Positions 1 to 6,134 of a stretch of DNA of 6,134 nt are shown one piece after another (positions within the stretch are counted from its first letter, which is position 1; every line of letters starts with the position of its first letter). A program made the translations under genes and the position numbers. Below the pieces are notes generated by a model. It saw only the letters and a list, made by a program, of their open reading frames with translations. It had not been told where the DNA came from and ran no database searches. Location of the stretch: positions 1 through 6,134 of the forward strand of contig JAJYXA010000165.1 of assembly GCA_021791235.1 (NCBI GenBank), read 5' to 3'. The stretch comes from Pseudomonadota bacterium (GTDB taxonomy: Bacteria; Pseudomonadota; Gammaproteobacteria; Burkholderiales; Thiobacillaceae).

Positions 1-731
1 CCGAGGAAGAACTTGGGATTGCCCGAAATGGCCGCGGCAACCAGCGCCTGGCGATGAGGTTCGCGCTTGAGCACCGGCAGGCAGTACAGGTGCGGGCGGA
101 TGCCGCCACGGAACATGGCGTTGCGGTTGTACAGCAGGTGGTGCGCGGTCACCGTCGCGGCGACGTTGGCCGGCGCCGCCGCCACGAATTCGGCGGCCTG
201 GCGCGTGGTGATGTGCTCCAGCACGATTTTCAGCCGGGGAAAGTCCTTCATGAGCCGCGTGAGGTGCCGATCGATGAACACCGCCTCGCGGTCGAACACG
301 TCGACCTCGGGATCGGCCACTTCGCCGTGCAGCAGCAGCGGCATCCCGGCTTCCTCCATCGCCGCAATCGCCTGGTACGCCTTGGTCAGCTCGGTGACGC
401 CGGAATCGGAATGGGTCGTCGCGCCCGCTGGGTAGTACTTCACCGCATGCACGAAGCCGCTTGCGCGCGCGCGGCGGATTTCCTCGGGCGGCGTGTTGTC
501 GGTGAGATAGAGCGTCATCAGCGGCTCGAACGCGGTGCCTGCCGCCGCCAGCAGCCGGTCCCGGTAGGCGGCCGCGTCGGCCACGGTCACCACCGGCGGC
601 TTGAGGTTGGGCATGGCGATGGCGCGGCCGAACACGCGCGCGGTGTCGGGCAGCACGCTCTGCATGGCGGCACCGTCGCGAAAATGGATGTGCCAGTCGT
701 CGGGGCGGGTGATCGTGAGGGTGTCGGTCAT
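1..731 (-). CDS. pyrC: Dihydroorotase, class II PyrC type (partial, C-terminus beyond left edge)
   Basis: Catalyses reversible cyclisation of N-carbamoyl-aspartate to dihydroorotate, the third step of de novo pyrimidine synthesis, in the cytoplasm. My own translation of the minus strand from ATG at 731 gives 243 complete codons beginning [20 protein letters not shown]. Visible metal and substrate residues follow E. coli PyrC: His14 and His16 (HIH), Arg18, Asn42 (MPNL), the lysine that becomes carboxylated at Lys98 ([16 protein letters not shown]), His135 (LLHGE) and His173 (LEHIT). The window stops at FFLG, so the final metal-ligand Asp, expected in the following GTDSAPH-type motif, lies just outside. 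E. coli PyrC is about 348 aa, so roughly 100 residues are missing. The ATG overlaps the rsmI TGA (ATGA, 728-731), which suggests translation coupled to rsmI; no clear Shine-Dalgarno was seen. Family assignment is secure. Confidence 0.96.
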   Translation of the reverse strand, partial: MTDTLTITRPDDWHIHFRDGAAMQSVLPDTARVFGRAIAMPNLKPPVVTVADAAAYRDRLLAAAGTAFEPLMTLYLTDNTPPEEIRRARASGFVHAVKYYPAGATTHSDSGVTELTKAYQAIAAMEEAGMPLLLHGEVADPEVDVFDREAVFIDRHLTRLMKDFPRLKIVLEHITTRQAAEFVAAAPANVAATVTAHHLLYNRNAMFRGGIRPHLYCLPVLKREPHRQALVAAAISGNPKFFL

Positions 732-1603
732 GCGTCGTCCTGCTCGCGCGGCTTGAGTGCCAGCGACATTTTATAGAGTTCGGCCTTGCTGCGCCCGGTG
801 ATCTGCGATGCCAGCTTGGCGGCGAGCGTCGGCGGCAGCGCGCCCTGCAGGATGCCGAGCACGCGCATCGCTTCCGCATCGATCGCCACCTCGGTCGCCG
901 GCGCATGCACGATGACGACGAATTCGCCGCGCGCGTTATTGGGGTCGGCGGCGAGCCAGGCCGGCGCATCGGCGAGCGGCAGCGTGACGATGCTCTCGAA
1001 CCTCTTGGTGAGCTCGCGCGCCAGCGTCACCCGGCGCGCGCCGTCGAGCACCGCCGCCATGTCGGCCAGCGTCTCCTCGATGCGATGCGGCGCCTCGTAG
1101 AACACCAGTGCGCAGGGCAGCGCGGCAAGCGCCTGCAATTGCGCGCGGCGCGCACCGGATTTCGGCGGCAGAAAACCATGGAACAGCCACGACCCCGACT
1201 CCACGCCGGCCACCGACAGCGCCGCAGTCACCGCCGAAACGCCCGGAATCGGCACCACCGGCAATCCCGCCGCGCGCACCGCCGCCACCAGCCGCGCGCC
1301 GGGGTCGGATACGGCGGGCGTGCCGGCATCCGACACGTAGGCCACCGCCTCGCCCGCGGCGATCCAGGCGACGACCTTCCCGGCAGCCTCGCGTTCGTTG
1401 TGTTCGCGGATGGACACCATCGGCTTGCCCAGATTGAAATGCGCGAGCAGTTGACCGGACACACGGGTATCTTCGGCCGCCACGCGATCGACGCGCTGCA
1501 GCGTATCCAGGGCTCTACGTGTGATGTCGCCCAGGTTGCCGATCGGCGTGGCGACGACGTAGAGCGCGGGCGGCAGACGGGTATGATGGGCAGCTTCGTT
1601 CAT
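728..1603 (-). CDS. rsmI: 16S rRNA (cytidine1402-2'-O)-methyltransferase RsmI
   Basis: Uses S-adenosylmethionine to 2'-O-methylate C1402 of 16S rRNA in the ribosomal decoding centre. The 291 aa product matches the usual family length (E. coli 286). Motifs in order: ATPIGNLGD (residues 18-26), EDTR (44-47), [12 protein letters not shown] (91-102), PGVSA (120-124), YEAPHR (169-174), ARELTKRFE (195-203), GEFV (226-229) and a C-terminal RSKAELY segment. These are hallmarks of the tetrapyrrole-methylase-fold RsmI/YraL family. The same frame stays open to 1990, but that extension is antisense to yraN; Met at 1603 sits 12 residues before the conserved [10 protein letters not shown] core, so it is chosen as the start. 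No strong Shine-Dalgarno precedes it. It is divergent from yraN, as yraL is in E. coli, and its TGA overlaps the pyrC ATG. Confidence 0.96.
   Translation of the reverse strand: MNEAAHHTRLPPALYVVATPIGNLGDITRRALDTLQRVDRVAAEDTRVSGQLLAHFNLGKPMVSIREHNEREAAGKVVAWIAAGEAVAYVSDAGTPAVSDPGARLVAAVRAAGLPVVPIPGVSAVTAALSVAGVESGSWLFHGFLPPKSGARRAQLQALAALPCALVFYEAPHRIEETLADMAAVLDGARRVTLARELTKRFESIVTLPLADAPAWLAADPNNARGEFVVIVHAPATEVAIDAEAMRVLGILQGALPPTLAAKLASQITGRSKAELYKMSLALKPREQDDA
1582..1587 (+). promoter_or_regulatory. Possible -10 element (TATGAT) for the yraN-led transcript
   Basis: TATGAT differs from the sigma-70 -10 consensus by one base. Initiation about seven bases downstream would give a leader of roughly 28 nt before the yraN ATG at 1622 and would exclude the upstream in-frame ATGs at 1583 and 1586. 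No recognisable -35 hexamer lies 16-18 bp upstream, and the element sits inside the 5' end of rsmI. This is a weak candidate only. Confidence 0.2.
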
Positions 1604-1621
1604 GTGCCGCCATTGTCGCAG

Positions 1622-1972
1622 ATGTTGAAATCCCTGCTCGGGCAATCCGCCGAATCGCGCGCCGCGGCCTTCCTGCAAGCGCATGGCCTGAAGCTCGTGG
1701 CGCGCAACTGGCGCTGCCGCTTCGGCGAGATCGATCTCGTCATGCACGATGGCGTCTCCCTGGTGTTCGTCGAGGTGCGGCTGCGCAGCCGCCGCGATTT
1801 CGGCGGCGCCGCCGCCAGCGTCACCCCGGCCAAGCAGAAGAAGCTGCTCGCCGCCGCGCGCCAGTATCTCTCCACGCTGAAAACGCTGCCGCCCTGCCGC
1901 TTCGACGTGGTGGCGCTCACCGGAAACGCCCCGCCGGACTGGATCAAGAACGCATTTGACGATATGGGATAA
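1622..1972 (+). CDS. yraN: YraN family protein (UPF0102), nuclease-fold, function unproven
   Basis: A 116 aa protein of the UPF0102/YraN family, usually about 115-130 aa. Conserved features are an N-terminal helix ([21 protein letters not shown]), the [14 protein letters not shown] core (Glu36, Asp38), VFVEVRLRS (Glu51, Arg53), a [20 protein letters not shown] segment (61-83) and a C-terminal CRFDVVAL strand. The layout resembles a restriction-endonuclease-like PD-(D/E)xK fold, here with Arg where ExK would have Lys. The family has no firmly established role that I can rely on. Start choice: in-frame ATGs at 1583 and 1586 would overlap the divergent rsmI start, while ATG 1622 leaves 18 bp between the two start codons and gives a typical length; no good Shine-Dalgarno supports any of them. 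Next to diaA and dolP, as in E. coli. Confidence 0.88.
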   Translation: MLKSLLGQSAESRAAAFLQAHGLKLVARNWRCRFGEIDLVMHDGVSLVFVEVRLRSRRDFGGAAASVTPAKQKKLLAAARQYLSTLKTLPPCRFDVVALTGNAPPDWIKNAFDDMG

Positions 1973-1992
1973 TTTAAGCCCGAAAGCCAATC

Positions 1993-2586
1993 ATGCCTTT
2001 ACACGACAGAATCCTCGGCCACTTCAAGGCTTCGGCGCAGACCAAGCTGAGTGCGGCCGATACGCTCGCGCCGCAGATCGAGCAGGCGGCGCGGCTGATG
2101 GTGCACTGCCTGGCTCAGGGTGGAAAAATCCTTGCCTGCGGCAACGGCGGCTCGGCGGCGGATGCGCAGCATTTCGCTTCCAAGATGATCAACCGCTTCG
2201 AGCAGGAACGCCCCGGCCTGGCCGCGATGACCCTCAACACCGACACGTCCACCCTGACCTCGATTGCCAACGATTGCGCCTACGAGCAGGTGTTTGCACG
2301 GCAGGTGAAGGCACTGGGCCAGCCGGGCGACATTCTGTTGGCGATTTCCACCAGCGGCAATTCCCACAGCGTATTGCAGGCGGTGGCCGCCGCCCATGCG
2401 CGCAGCATGCCGGTGATCGCCCTGACGGGGCGCAGCGGCGGCGGGTTGTTGGAACAAATGACGGATAACGACGTCTTCCTGTGCGTGCCCGCAGAATCCT
2501 CTGCGCGCATCCAGGAAGTCCATCTGCTGACCATCCATTGCCTGTGCGATGCGGTGGACAGCGTTTTATTAGGAGTCGAGGAATGA
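1993..2586 (+). CDS. diaA: SIS-domain protein, DiaA-like (GmhA/phosphoheptose isomerase family)
   Basis: A 197 aa single-SIS-domain protein. DiaA (196 aa in E. coli) is a tetramer that binds DnaA and promotes timely replication initiation; its close homologue GmhA isomerises sedoheptulose-7-phosphate for LPS heptose. Visible motifs: [13 protein letters not shown] (49-61), [10 protein letters not shown] (65-74), AISTSGNS (117-124), ALTGRSGGG (143-151) and [16 protein letters not shown] (171-186). The position of the GmhA catalytic Glu (fifth residue from the His of HFxxE) is Lys64 here, and E. coli DiaA has Ser there, while the second catalytic His of GmhA appears kept as His182. This and the yraN-diaA-dolP gene order favour a DiaA-like role over isomerase. 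Database labels may say phosphoheptose isomerase. A weak GAAAG (1982-1986) precedes the ATG by six bases; the TGA overlaps the dolP ATG. Confidence 0.85.
   Translation: MPLHDRILGHFKASAQTKLSAADTLAPQIEQAARLMVHCLAQGGKILACGNGGSAADAQHFASKMINRFEQERPGLAAMTLNTDTSTLTSIANDCAYEQVFARQVKALGQPGDILLAISTSGNSHSVLQAVAAAHARSMPVIALTGRSGGGLLEQMTDNDVFLCVPAESSARIQEVHLLTIHCLCDAVDSVLLGVEE
2451..2478 (+). promoter_or_regulatory. Candidate sigma-E-like promoter for dolP, inside diaA
   Basis: GGAACAA (2451-2457), a 15-base spacer and GTCTTC (2473-2478) resemble the extracytoplasmic sigma-E pattern (GGAACTT, about 15-16 bases, GTCTGA/GTCTAA). The first five -35 bases and first four -10 bases match; the rest do not. It lies about 105 bp upstream of dolP, and E. 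coli dolP (yraP) is known to be in the sigma-E regulon. The bases also encode ordinary diaA codons, so chance is a real alternative. Confidence 0.2.
2571..2575 (+). promoter_or_regulatory. Shine-Dalgarno (AGGAG) that fixes the dolP start
   Basis: AGGAG lies seven bases before ATG 2583 and is the clearest ribosome binding site in the window. It sets the dolP start at 2583 rather than the earlier in-frame ATG at 2481, whose product would have no signal peptide at its N-terminus. Confidence 0.8.
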
Positions 2587-3155
2587 ACAAACTGGCGTTT
2601 GCCGCCCTGCTGGGCGTAGCGATTTCACAATTGCACGGGTGTGCCGCAACCGTCGTGGGCGGCGCTGCAGCGGGTACGGCGGTTGCGCTCGACCGCCGGA
2701 CCGCCGGCGTATTCGTCGGCGACCAGGAAATCGAATTGCGCGCGACGAGCCGCCTGCGCGAAGCCTTCCCGCAAAAGACCGGCAAAATCTCCGTGACCAG
2801 TTACAACCGTCAGGTGCTGCTCACCGGCCAGGTGCCGGATGAAGCCGCCCGCGCGCGCGCCGCCGAGGTCGTCAAGGGCGTCCCCGACGTGCGCACGGTG
2901 TTCAACGAACTCAGCATCTCGGGCCTCGCTTCACTGACGTCCAAAGCCAATGACACCGCCATCACCGGCAACGTCAAGGCGCGCCTGCTGCGCGACGAGC
3001 GCGTGCCCGGCACCAAGATCAAGGTGGTGACCGAAACCGGCGTGGTCTACCTGATGGGACTGGTGACGCAGGCCGAAGCCGACGTCGCCACCGGGATCGC
3101 GCGCACCACGTCGGGCGTGACCAAGGTCGTCACCCTGTTTGAATACCTCAACTGA
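2583..3155 (+). CDS. dolP: Outer-membrane BON-domain lipoprotein, DolP/YraP type
   Basis: A 190 aa lipoprotein (E. coli DolP is 191 aa). Residues 1-19 form a type II signal peptide: Lys3, a hydrophobic stretch [13 protein letters not shown], then lipobox LHGC with the lipidated Cys at 20. Asp is absent at +2 (Ala), consistent with export to the outer membrane. A glycine/alanine-rich linker ([12 protein letters not shown]) is followed by two BON domains at about 47-114 (ITSY-type [14 protein letters not shown], then [12 protein letters not shown]) and 123-190 ([17 protein letters not shown], then [15 protein letters not shown]). DolP binds anionic phospholipid and supports outer-membrane integrity and BAM function in enterics; that role is carried over by homology and synteny. 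The ATG overlaps the diaA stop (ATGA, 2583-2586) and has a strong AGGAG. A sigma-E-like site upstream may add stress control. Confidence 0.93.
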   Translation: MNKLAFAALLGVAISQLHGCAATVVGGAAAGTAVALDRRTAGVFVGDQEIELRATSRLREAFPQKTGKISVTSYNRQVLLTGQVPDEAARARAAEVVKGVPDVRTVFNELSISGLASLTSKANDTAITGNVKARLLRDERVPGTKIKVVTETGVVYLMGLVTQAEADVATGIARTTSGVTKVVTLFEYLN

Positions 3156-3204
3156 TGCCGCTGCCCGCCGTCGAACGTAGCTGCCCATGATCGGCCATCC
3201 ATGA
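3155..3204 (+). other. Two tiny ORFs chaining the dolP stop to the ubiD start
   Basis: The 45 bp dolP-ubiD gap can be read as a relay. ATG 3155 shares a base with the dolP TGA (TGATG, 3153-3157) and encodes [11 protein letters not shown], ending in TGA 3188-3190. That stop overlaps ATG 3187 (ATGA), which encodes MIGHP and ends in TGA 3202-3204, overlapping the ubiD ATG at 3201 (ATGA). Neither mini-ORF has a recognisable Shine-Dalgarno, nor does ubiD. The overlaps are seen directly; a role in termination-reinitiation is inference, and the peptides themselves need not matter. Confidence 0.3.
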
Positions 3205-4664
3205 TTTACCGCGACCTGCGCGATTTCATCGCACAACTTGAAGGCATGGGCGAGCTGAAACGCATCGCCGTCGAAATCGACCCGAAGCTGGAAATGACCG
3301 AAATCGCCGACCGCGTGTTGCGCGCCGGCGGTCCGGCGCTGCTGTTCGAGAACGCGAAGGGCAGCCGCATCCCGGTGCTGGCGAACCTGTTCGGCACGGT
3401 CAAGCGCGTGGCGCTGGGGATGGGCGAGGACGATCCGGCGCGGCTGCGCGAAGTCGGCAAGCTGCTGGCCTACCTGAAGGAACCCGAGCCGCCGAAGGGA
3501 CTGCGCGACGCCTGGGACAAGTGGCCGGTGCTGAAACAGGTGCTCAACATGGCGCCGAAGGAAGTGAGGAGCGCGCCCTGCCAGGAGATCGTGTGGGAGG
3601 GTGCCGACGTCGATCTCGGCCGCCTGCCGATCCAGCACTGCTGGCCGGGCGACGTGGCGCCGCTGATCACCTGGGGACTGACCGTCACGCGCGGCCCACA
3701 CAAAAAACGGCAGAACCTCGGCATCTACCGCCAGCAGGTGATCGGCCCCAACAAGCTCATCATGCGCTGGCTGGCGCATCGCGGCGGCGCGCTCGATTTC
3801 CGCGAGCACACGCTCGCGCATCCGGGCGAACCGTTTCCCGTCGCGGTCGCCCTGGGCGCCGATCCGGCGACCATCCTCGGCGCCGTCACCCCGGTGCCGG
3901 ATTCGCTCTCCGAATACCAGTTCGCCGGCCTGCTGCGCGGCGCCAAGACCGAAGTGGTGCAATGCCTCGGCAACGAGTTGCAGGTGCCGGCGTCCGCCGA
4001 AATCGTGCTCGAAGGCGTGATCCATCCCGGTGAAATGGCCTTGGAAGGCCCGTACGGCGACCACACCGGCTACTACAACGAACAGGAAAGCTTCCCGGTG
4101 TTCACCGTCCGCCGCATCACGATGCGGCGCGACCCGATCTACCACAGCACTTACACCGGCAAGCCGCCGGACGAGCCGGCGATTCTCGGGGTGGCGCTGA
4201 ACGAGGTGTTCGTGCCGCTGCTGCAGAAGCAGTTTCCCGAGATCACCGACTTCTACCTGCCGCCCGAGGGCTGCTCCTACCGCATGGCGGTGGTGAGCAT
4301 GAAGAAGGCCTATCCGGGCCATGCCAAGCGGGTGATGTTCGGCGTGTGGAGCTTTCTGCGCCAGTTCATGTACACCAAGTTCATCCTCGTCACCGACGAC
4401 GACGTCGACGTGCGCGACTGGAAGGAGGTCATGTGGGCGCTCACCACGCGCGTCGATCCGGCGCGCGACACGCTGCTGGTGGAGAACACGCCGATCGACT
4501 ACCTCGACTTCGCCAGCCCCGTCTCCGGACTCGGCAGCAAGATGGGGATCGACGCCACCCACAAATGGCCTGGCGAAACGACGCGCGAATGGGGCACGCC
4601 GATCGTGATGGACGCGGCGGTCAAGGCGCGGGTCGACGCGCTGTGGACGGACCTGAATCTGTAG
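3201..4664 (+). CDS. ubiD: UbiD, 4-hydroxy-3-polyprenylbenzoate decarboxylase
   Basis: Decarboxylates 3-polyprenyl-4-hydroxybenzoate in ubiquinone synthesis using prenylated FMN, which is made by UbiX (not in this window). The 487 aa product is close to E. coli UbiD (about 497 aa) and similar along its length. Metal and prFMN-phosphate site residues are visible at Asn172 (RQNLGIYR), His193 (LAHRGG) and Glu238 (SEYQFAG). The catalytic Arg-Glu-Asp set is Arg177, Glu282 and Asp287 ([13 protein letters not shown]), the bacterial UbiD variant of the Arg-Glu-Glu network in fungal Fdc1. C-terminal signatures include [39 protein letters not shown] and KWPGET. The start agrees with the family N-terminus (MxYxDLRDFI). 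No Shine-Dalgarno is evident, so coupling from upstream is plausible. The TAG is one base before the next ATG. No truncation or missing key residue. Confidence 0.97.
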   Translation: MIYRDLRDFIAQLEGMGELKRIAVEIDPKLEMTEIADRVLRAGGPALLFENAKGSRIPVLANLFGTVKRVALGMGEDDPARLREVGKLLAYLKEPEPPKGLRDAWDKWPVLKQVLNMAPKEVRSAPCQEIVWEGADVDLGRLPIQHCWPGDVAPLITWGLTVTRGPHKKRQNLGIYRQQVIGPNKLIMRWLAHRGGALDFREHTLAHPGEPFPVAVALGADPATILGAVTPVPDSLSEYQFAGLLRGAKTEVVQCLGNELQVPASAEIVLEGVIHPGEMALEGPYGDHTGYYNEQESFPVFTVRRITMRRDPIYHSTYTGKPPDEPAILGVALNEVFVPLLQKQFPEITDFYLPPEGCSYRMAVVSMKKAYPGHAKRVMFGVWSFLRQFMYTKFILVTDDDVDVRDWKEVMWALTTRVDPARDTLLVENTPIDYLDFASPVSGLGSKMGIDATHKWPGETTREWGTPIVMDAAVKARVDALWTDLNL

Positions 4665-4665
4665 C

Positions 4666-5898
4666 ATGGCCACCCAGGATATTTTCCTCGGTCGCCAGCC
4701 CATCCTCGACCGCGACCAGCGCATCGTCGCGTACGAACTGCTGTTCCGCACCGGCGATACGCCCGGCGTGACCGTCACCGACGACATGCAGGCGACCGCC
4801 AGCGTCATCCATCACGCGTTCAGCGAAATGGGCGTGCAAACCGTACTGGGCACGCAACTGGGCTACATCAACGTCAGCGCCGACATGCTGCTGTCCGACA
4901 TGGTGGAACTGCTGCCCAGGGCGCAGGTGGTGCTGGAACTGCTCGAAACGATCGACATCACCGGGGACGTGATCGAGCGTTGCCGCGTACTCAAGCAGCG
5001 GGGCTTCACGCTGGCGCTGGATGATTTCGTGTTCGATGACCGCTACCGCCCGCTGCTCGCGCTGGTCGACATCGTCAAAGTCGATTTGCTGGTGCATGGC
5101 CGTGACGGGCTGCGTGAGATAGTCGCGCAGCTCAAGCAATGGCCGGTTCAATTGCTGGCCGAAAAAGTCGACAGCGCCGAACAGGCCGCCTATTGCCAGT
5201 CACTCGGATTCGAGCTGTTCCAGGGTTATTACTTTGCCCGTCCGGCAGTCCTCTCCGCCAAGCGTGCGGATCCCAGCCAGCTGGCGCTCATCCAGCTGCT
5301 GGGGCTGGTGATGCACGACGCCGAAACCCGGCAGATCGAACAGGTTTTCAAGCAGCATCCCAATCTGACCTACAACCTGATGCGGCTGGTGAACTCGGTG
5401 GCAAGCGGCGTCCAGCGCAGCATGACCTCGGTCTCGCAGGCGATCATGGTGCTCGGCCGCAGGCAGTTGCAGCGCTGGCTGCAACTGCTGCTGTTCACCC
5501 TGCAAGGCGGCTCGACCTACCCCAGCCCGCTGCTTTTGCTGGCCGCCACGCGCGGCAAGATGATGGAACTGCTGGCCGGGAAACAGCAGCGCGATGCCGA
5601 TTACTGCGACGAGGCGTTCATGGCCGGAATCCTGTCTCTGATCGAAACGCTGATCGACAGGCCCCTGGCCGACATTCTCAGCGAACTGAATCTGGGCGAG
5701 CGGCTCGCCGCAGCCCTGCTGCGACGCGAAGGCGAACTGGGCATCCTGCTGCAACTGGCCGAAAGCGTCGAACATCCCGGCCTGGCCGACACGCTCACCC
5801 TGCTGGCGCAAAGCGGTTCCTTGTCGCTGCCGGACCTGAACACAGCCGGGATCGACGCCATGGCCTGGGCCAACCAGGTTGCCGAATCGACCGCATGA
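4666..5898 (+). CDS. EAL-HDOD signalling protein (YuxH/CdgJ type)
   Basis: A 410 aa soluble protein with an N-terminal EAL-like domain (about 5-195) and a C-terminal HDOD domain (about 200-400). The EAL signature is changed to YELLFR (Glu24), and the loop-6 region after the Asp pair reads DDFVFDDRYRPLL instead of DFGTGYSSL. Other positions matching the phosphodiesterase active site appear kept: Asn69 (INVS), Glu91, Asp119-Asp120, Lys138 (DIVKVD), Glu166 (LLAEKV) and Gln186 (FQGYYFARP). The HDOD part shows HPNLTYNLMRLVNS, SVSQAIMVLGRRQLQRWLQL and a long helical tail; HDOD lacks the HD metal ligands of HD-GYP. Known EAL-HDOD relatives such as Vibrio CdgJ affect motility, often without hydrolysing c-di-GMP. 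The partner and output here are unknown. No transmembrane or sensor domain. It follows ubiD after one base with no clear Shine-Dalgarno, implying coupled translation. Confidence 0.9.
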   Translation: MATQDIFLGRQPILDRDQRIVAYELLFRTGDTPGVTVTDDMQATASVIHHAFSEMGVQTVLGTQLGYINVSADMLLSDMVELLPRAQVVLELLETIDITGDVIERCRVLKQRGFTLALDDFVFDDRYRPLLALVDIVKVDLLVHGRDGLREIVAQLKQWPVQLLAEKVDSAEQAAYCQSLGFELFQGYYFARPAVLSAKRADPSQLALIQLLGLVMHDAETRQIEQVFKQHPNLTYNLMRLVNSVASGVQRSMTSVSQAIMVLGRRQLQRWLQLLLFTLQGGSTYPSPLLLLAATRGKMMELLAGKQQRDADYCDEAFMAGILSLIETLIDRPLADILSELNLGERLAAALLRREGELGILLQLAESVEHPGLADTLTLLAQSGSLSLPDLNTAGIDAMAWANQVAESTA

Positions 5899-5930
5899 AC
5901 CCTTCCCGACCGAATCCGCCACGCAAAACC

Positions 5931-6134
5931 ATGACCGACAAGCCTGCGGGCAGCCGCACCTGCCTTTACACCCCCTCGCAACTCGATGCCATCGTCGGCG
6001 ACATGGCGCGCCAGGCGGCGGGCCTGCTGACCGGACGCACACAGGTTGCGATCGTCGGCATCCTGCGGCGCGGCGCCCCCTTGGCCGACCGGCTGCAGGC
6101 ACGCCTGGCCGAGACCTACGGGCTGCACGACTGC
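5931..6134 (+). CDS. Phosphoribosyltransferase family protein (partial, 3' end beyond window), possibly PyrR-like
   Basis: Sixty-eight codons are visible. An N-terminal helix region (LYTPSQLDAIVGDMARQAAG, residues 12-31) precedes VAIVGILRRGAPLADRL (39-55), the beta-strand plus pyrophosphate-binding loop and helix of type I phosphoribosyltransferases. The G-I-x-x-R-G-x-x-L-A-x-R-L pattern resembles PyrR (pyr-operon regulator/uracil PRTase) more than HPRT or APRT, but the PRPP-binding loop lies outside the window, so substrate cannot be assigned. An earlier in-frame ATG at 5895 overlaps the upstream TGA (ATGA). I prefer 5931 because the 11 codons between (CCT, CGA, AAT, CCA, AAA among them) have a much lower G/C third-position content than the rest and would encode a Pro/Arg-rich tail. 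Neither start has a clear Shine-Dalgarno. Probably co-transcribed with the EAL-HDOD gene. Confidence 0.75.
   Translation, partial: MTDKPAGSRTCLYTPSQLDAIVGDMARQAAGLLTGRTQVAIVGILRRGAPLADRLQARLAETYGLHDC

Noticed and set aside
54..776. Plus-strand open frame of 240 codons
   Set aside because: It is antisense to pyrC, whose motifs are unmistakable on the other strand; the product has no recognisable features.
905..1621. Open frame on the plus strand upstream of and in frame with yraN
   Set aside because: It is antisense to rsmI, has an Arg/His-rich low-complexity product, and adds hundreds of residues that the YraN family lacks.
1956..1973. TTGACG and GATAAT in the AT-richer yraN-diaA junction, resembling promoter hexamers
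   Set aside because: The two are only about six bases apart, and neither has a partner at 16-18 bp spacing, so no usable sigma-70 promoter is formed.
4037..4050. Inverted repeat GGCCTT-gg-AAGGCC
   Set aside because: It lies inside ubiD codons, has a two-base loop and no T-run, so it is not a terminator.
4402..4411. Ten-base palindrome ACGTCGACGT
   Set aside because: It is produced by the Asp/Val codons of a conserved UbiD segment and has no second copy or nearby regulatory context.
2931..4808. Long open frame on the minus strand (625 codons) opposite ubiD and dolP
   Set aside because: It lies antisense to well-recognised ubiD; the His/Arg/Asp-rich translation resembles no family and is what a GC-rich antisense frame gives.
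5200..6102. Minus-strand open frame of 300 codons opposite the EAL-HDOD gene
   Set aside because: It is a Gln/His/Arg-rich shadow of a conserved coding gene.

Overview
This is a GC-rich, densely coded chromosomal window. Gene content and order point to a proteobacterium, most likely a betaproteobacterium of the Nitrosomonadales/Thiobacillus type; that placement is an inference from protein similarity by eye, without a search. I see no mobile element, CRISPR array, tRNA or rRNA, and no gene-free stretch longer than about 45 bp. Everything looks like core genome.

Layout. Two genes run leftward: rsmI (16S rRNA 2'-O-methyltransferase, 1603 to 728) followed by pyrC (dihydroorotase, 731 running off the left edge), joined by an ATGA start/stop overlap. 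Diverging from them, a rightward block runs to the right edge: yraN (UPF0102, 1622-1972), a diaA/gmhA-type SIS-domain gene (1993-2586), a dolP/yraP-type two-BON lipoprotein gene (2583-3155), ubiD (3201-4664), an EAL-HDOD protein gene (4666-5898) and the first part of a phosphoribosyltransferase gene (5931 or 5895 onward). Junctions in this block are 20 bp, a 4 bp overlap, 45 bp, 1 bp and 32 bp (or a 4 bp overlap). No terminator-like hairpin with a T-run is visible between them, so the block could be one transcript.

The left half reproduces the E. coli arrangement rsmI(yraL) divergent from lpoA-yraN-diaA-dolP, but without lpoA. The genes cover rRNA modification, pyrimidine synthesis, replication-initiation control or heptose metabolism (SIS protein), outer-membrane integrity (DolP), ubiquinone synthesis (UbiD) and probable c-di-GMP-linked signalling (EAL-HDOD). 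I do not see one shared pathway; the grouping looks like conserved housekeeping synteny.

I did not find a convincing new system. The points most worth a second look are: a chain of two tiny ORFs linking the dolP stop to the ubiD start through overlapping stop/start codons; the loss of the GmhA catalytic glutamate (Lys instead) in the SIS protein; an EAL domain that keeps most catalytic acidic residues but has lost the EAL signature and loop 6; and a sigma-E-like promoter candidate upstream of dolP inside diaA.
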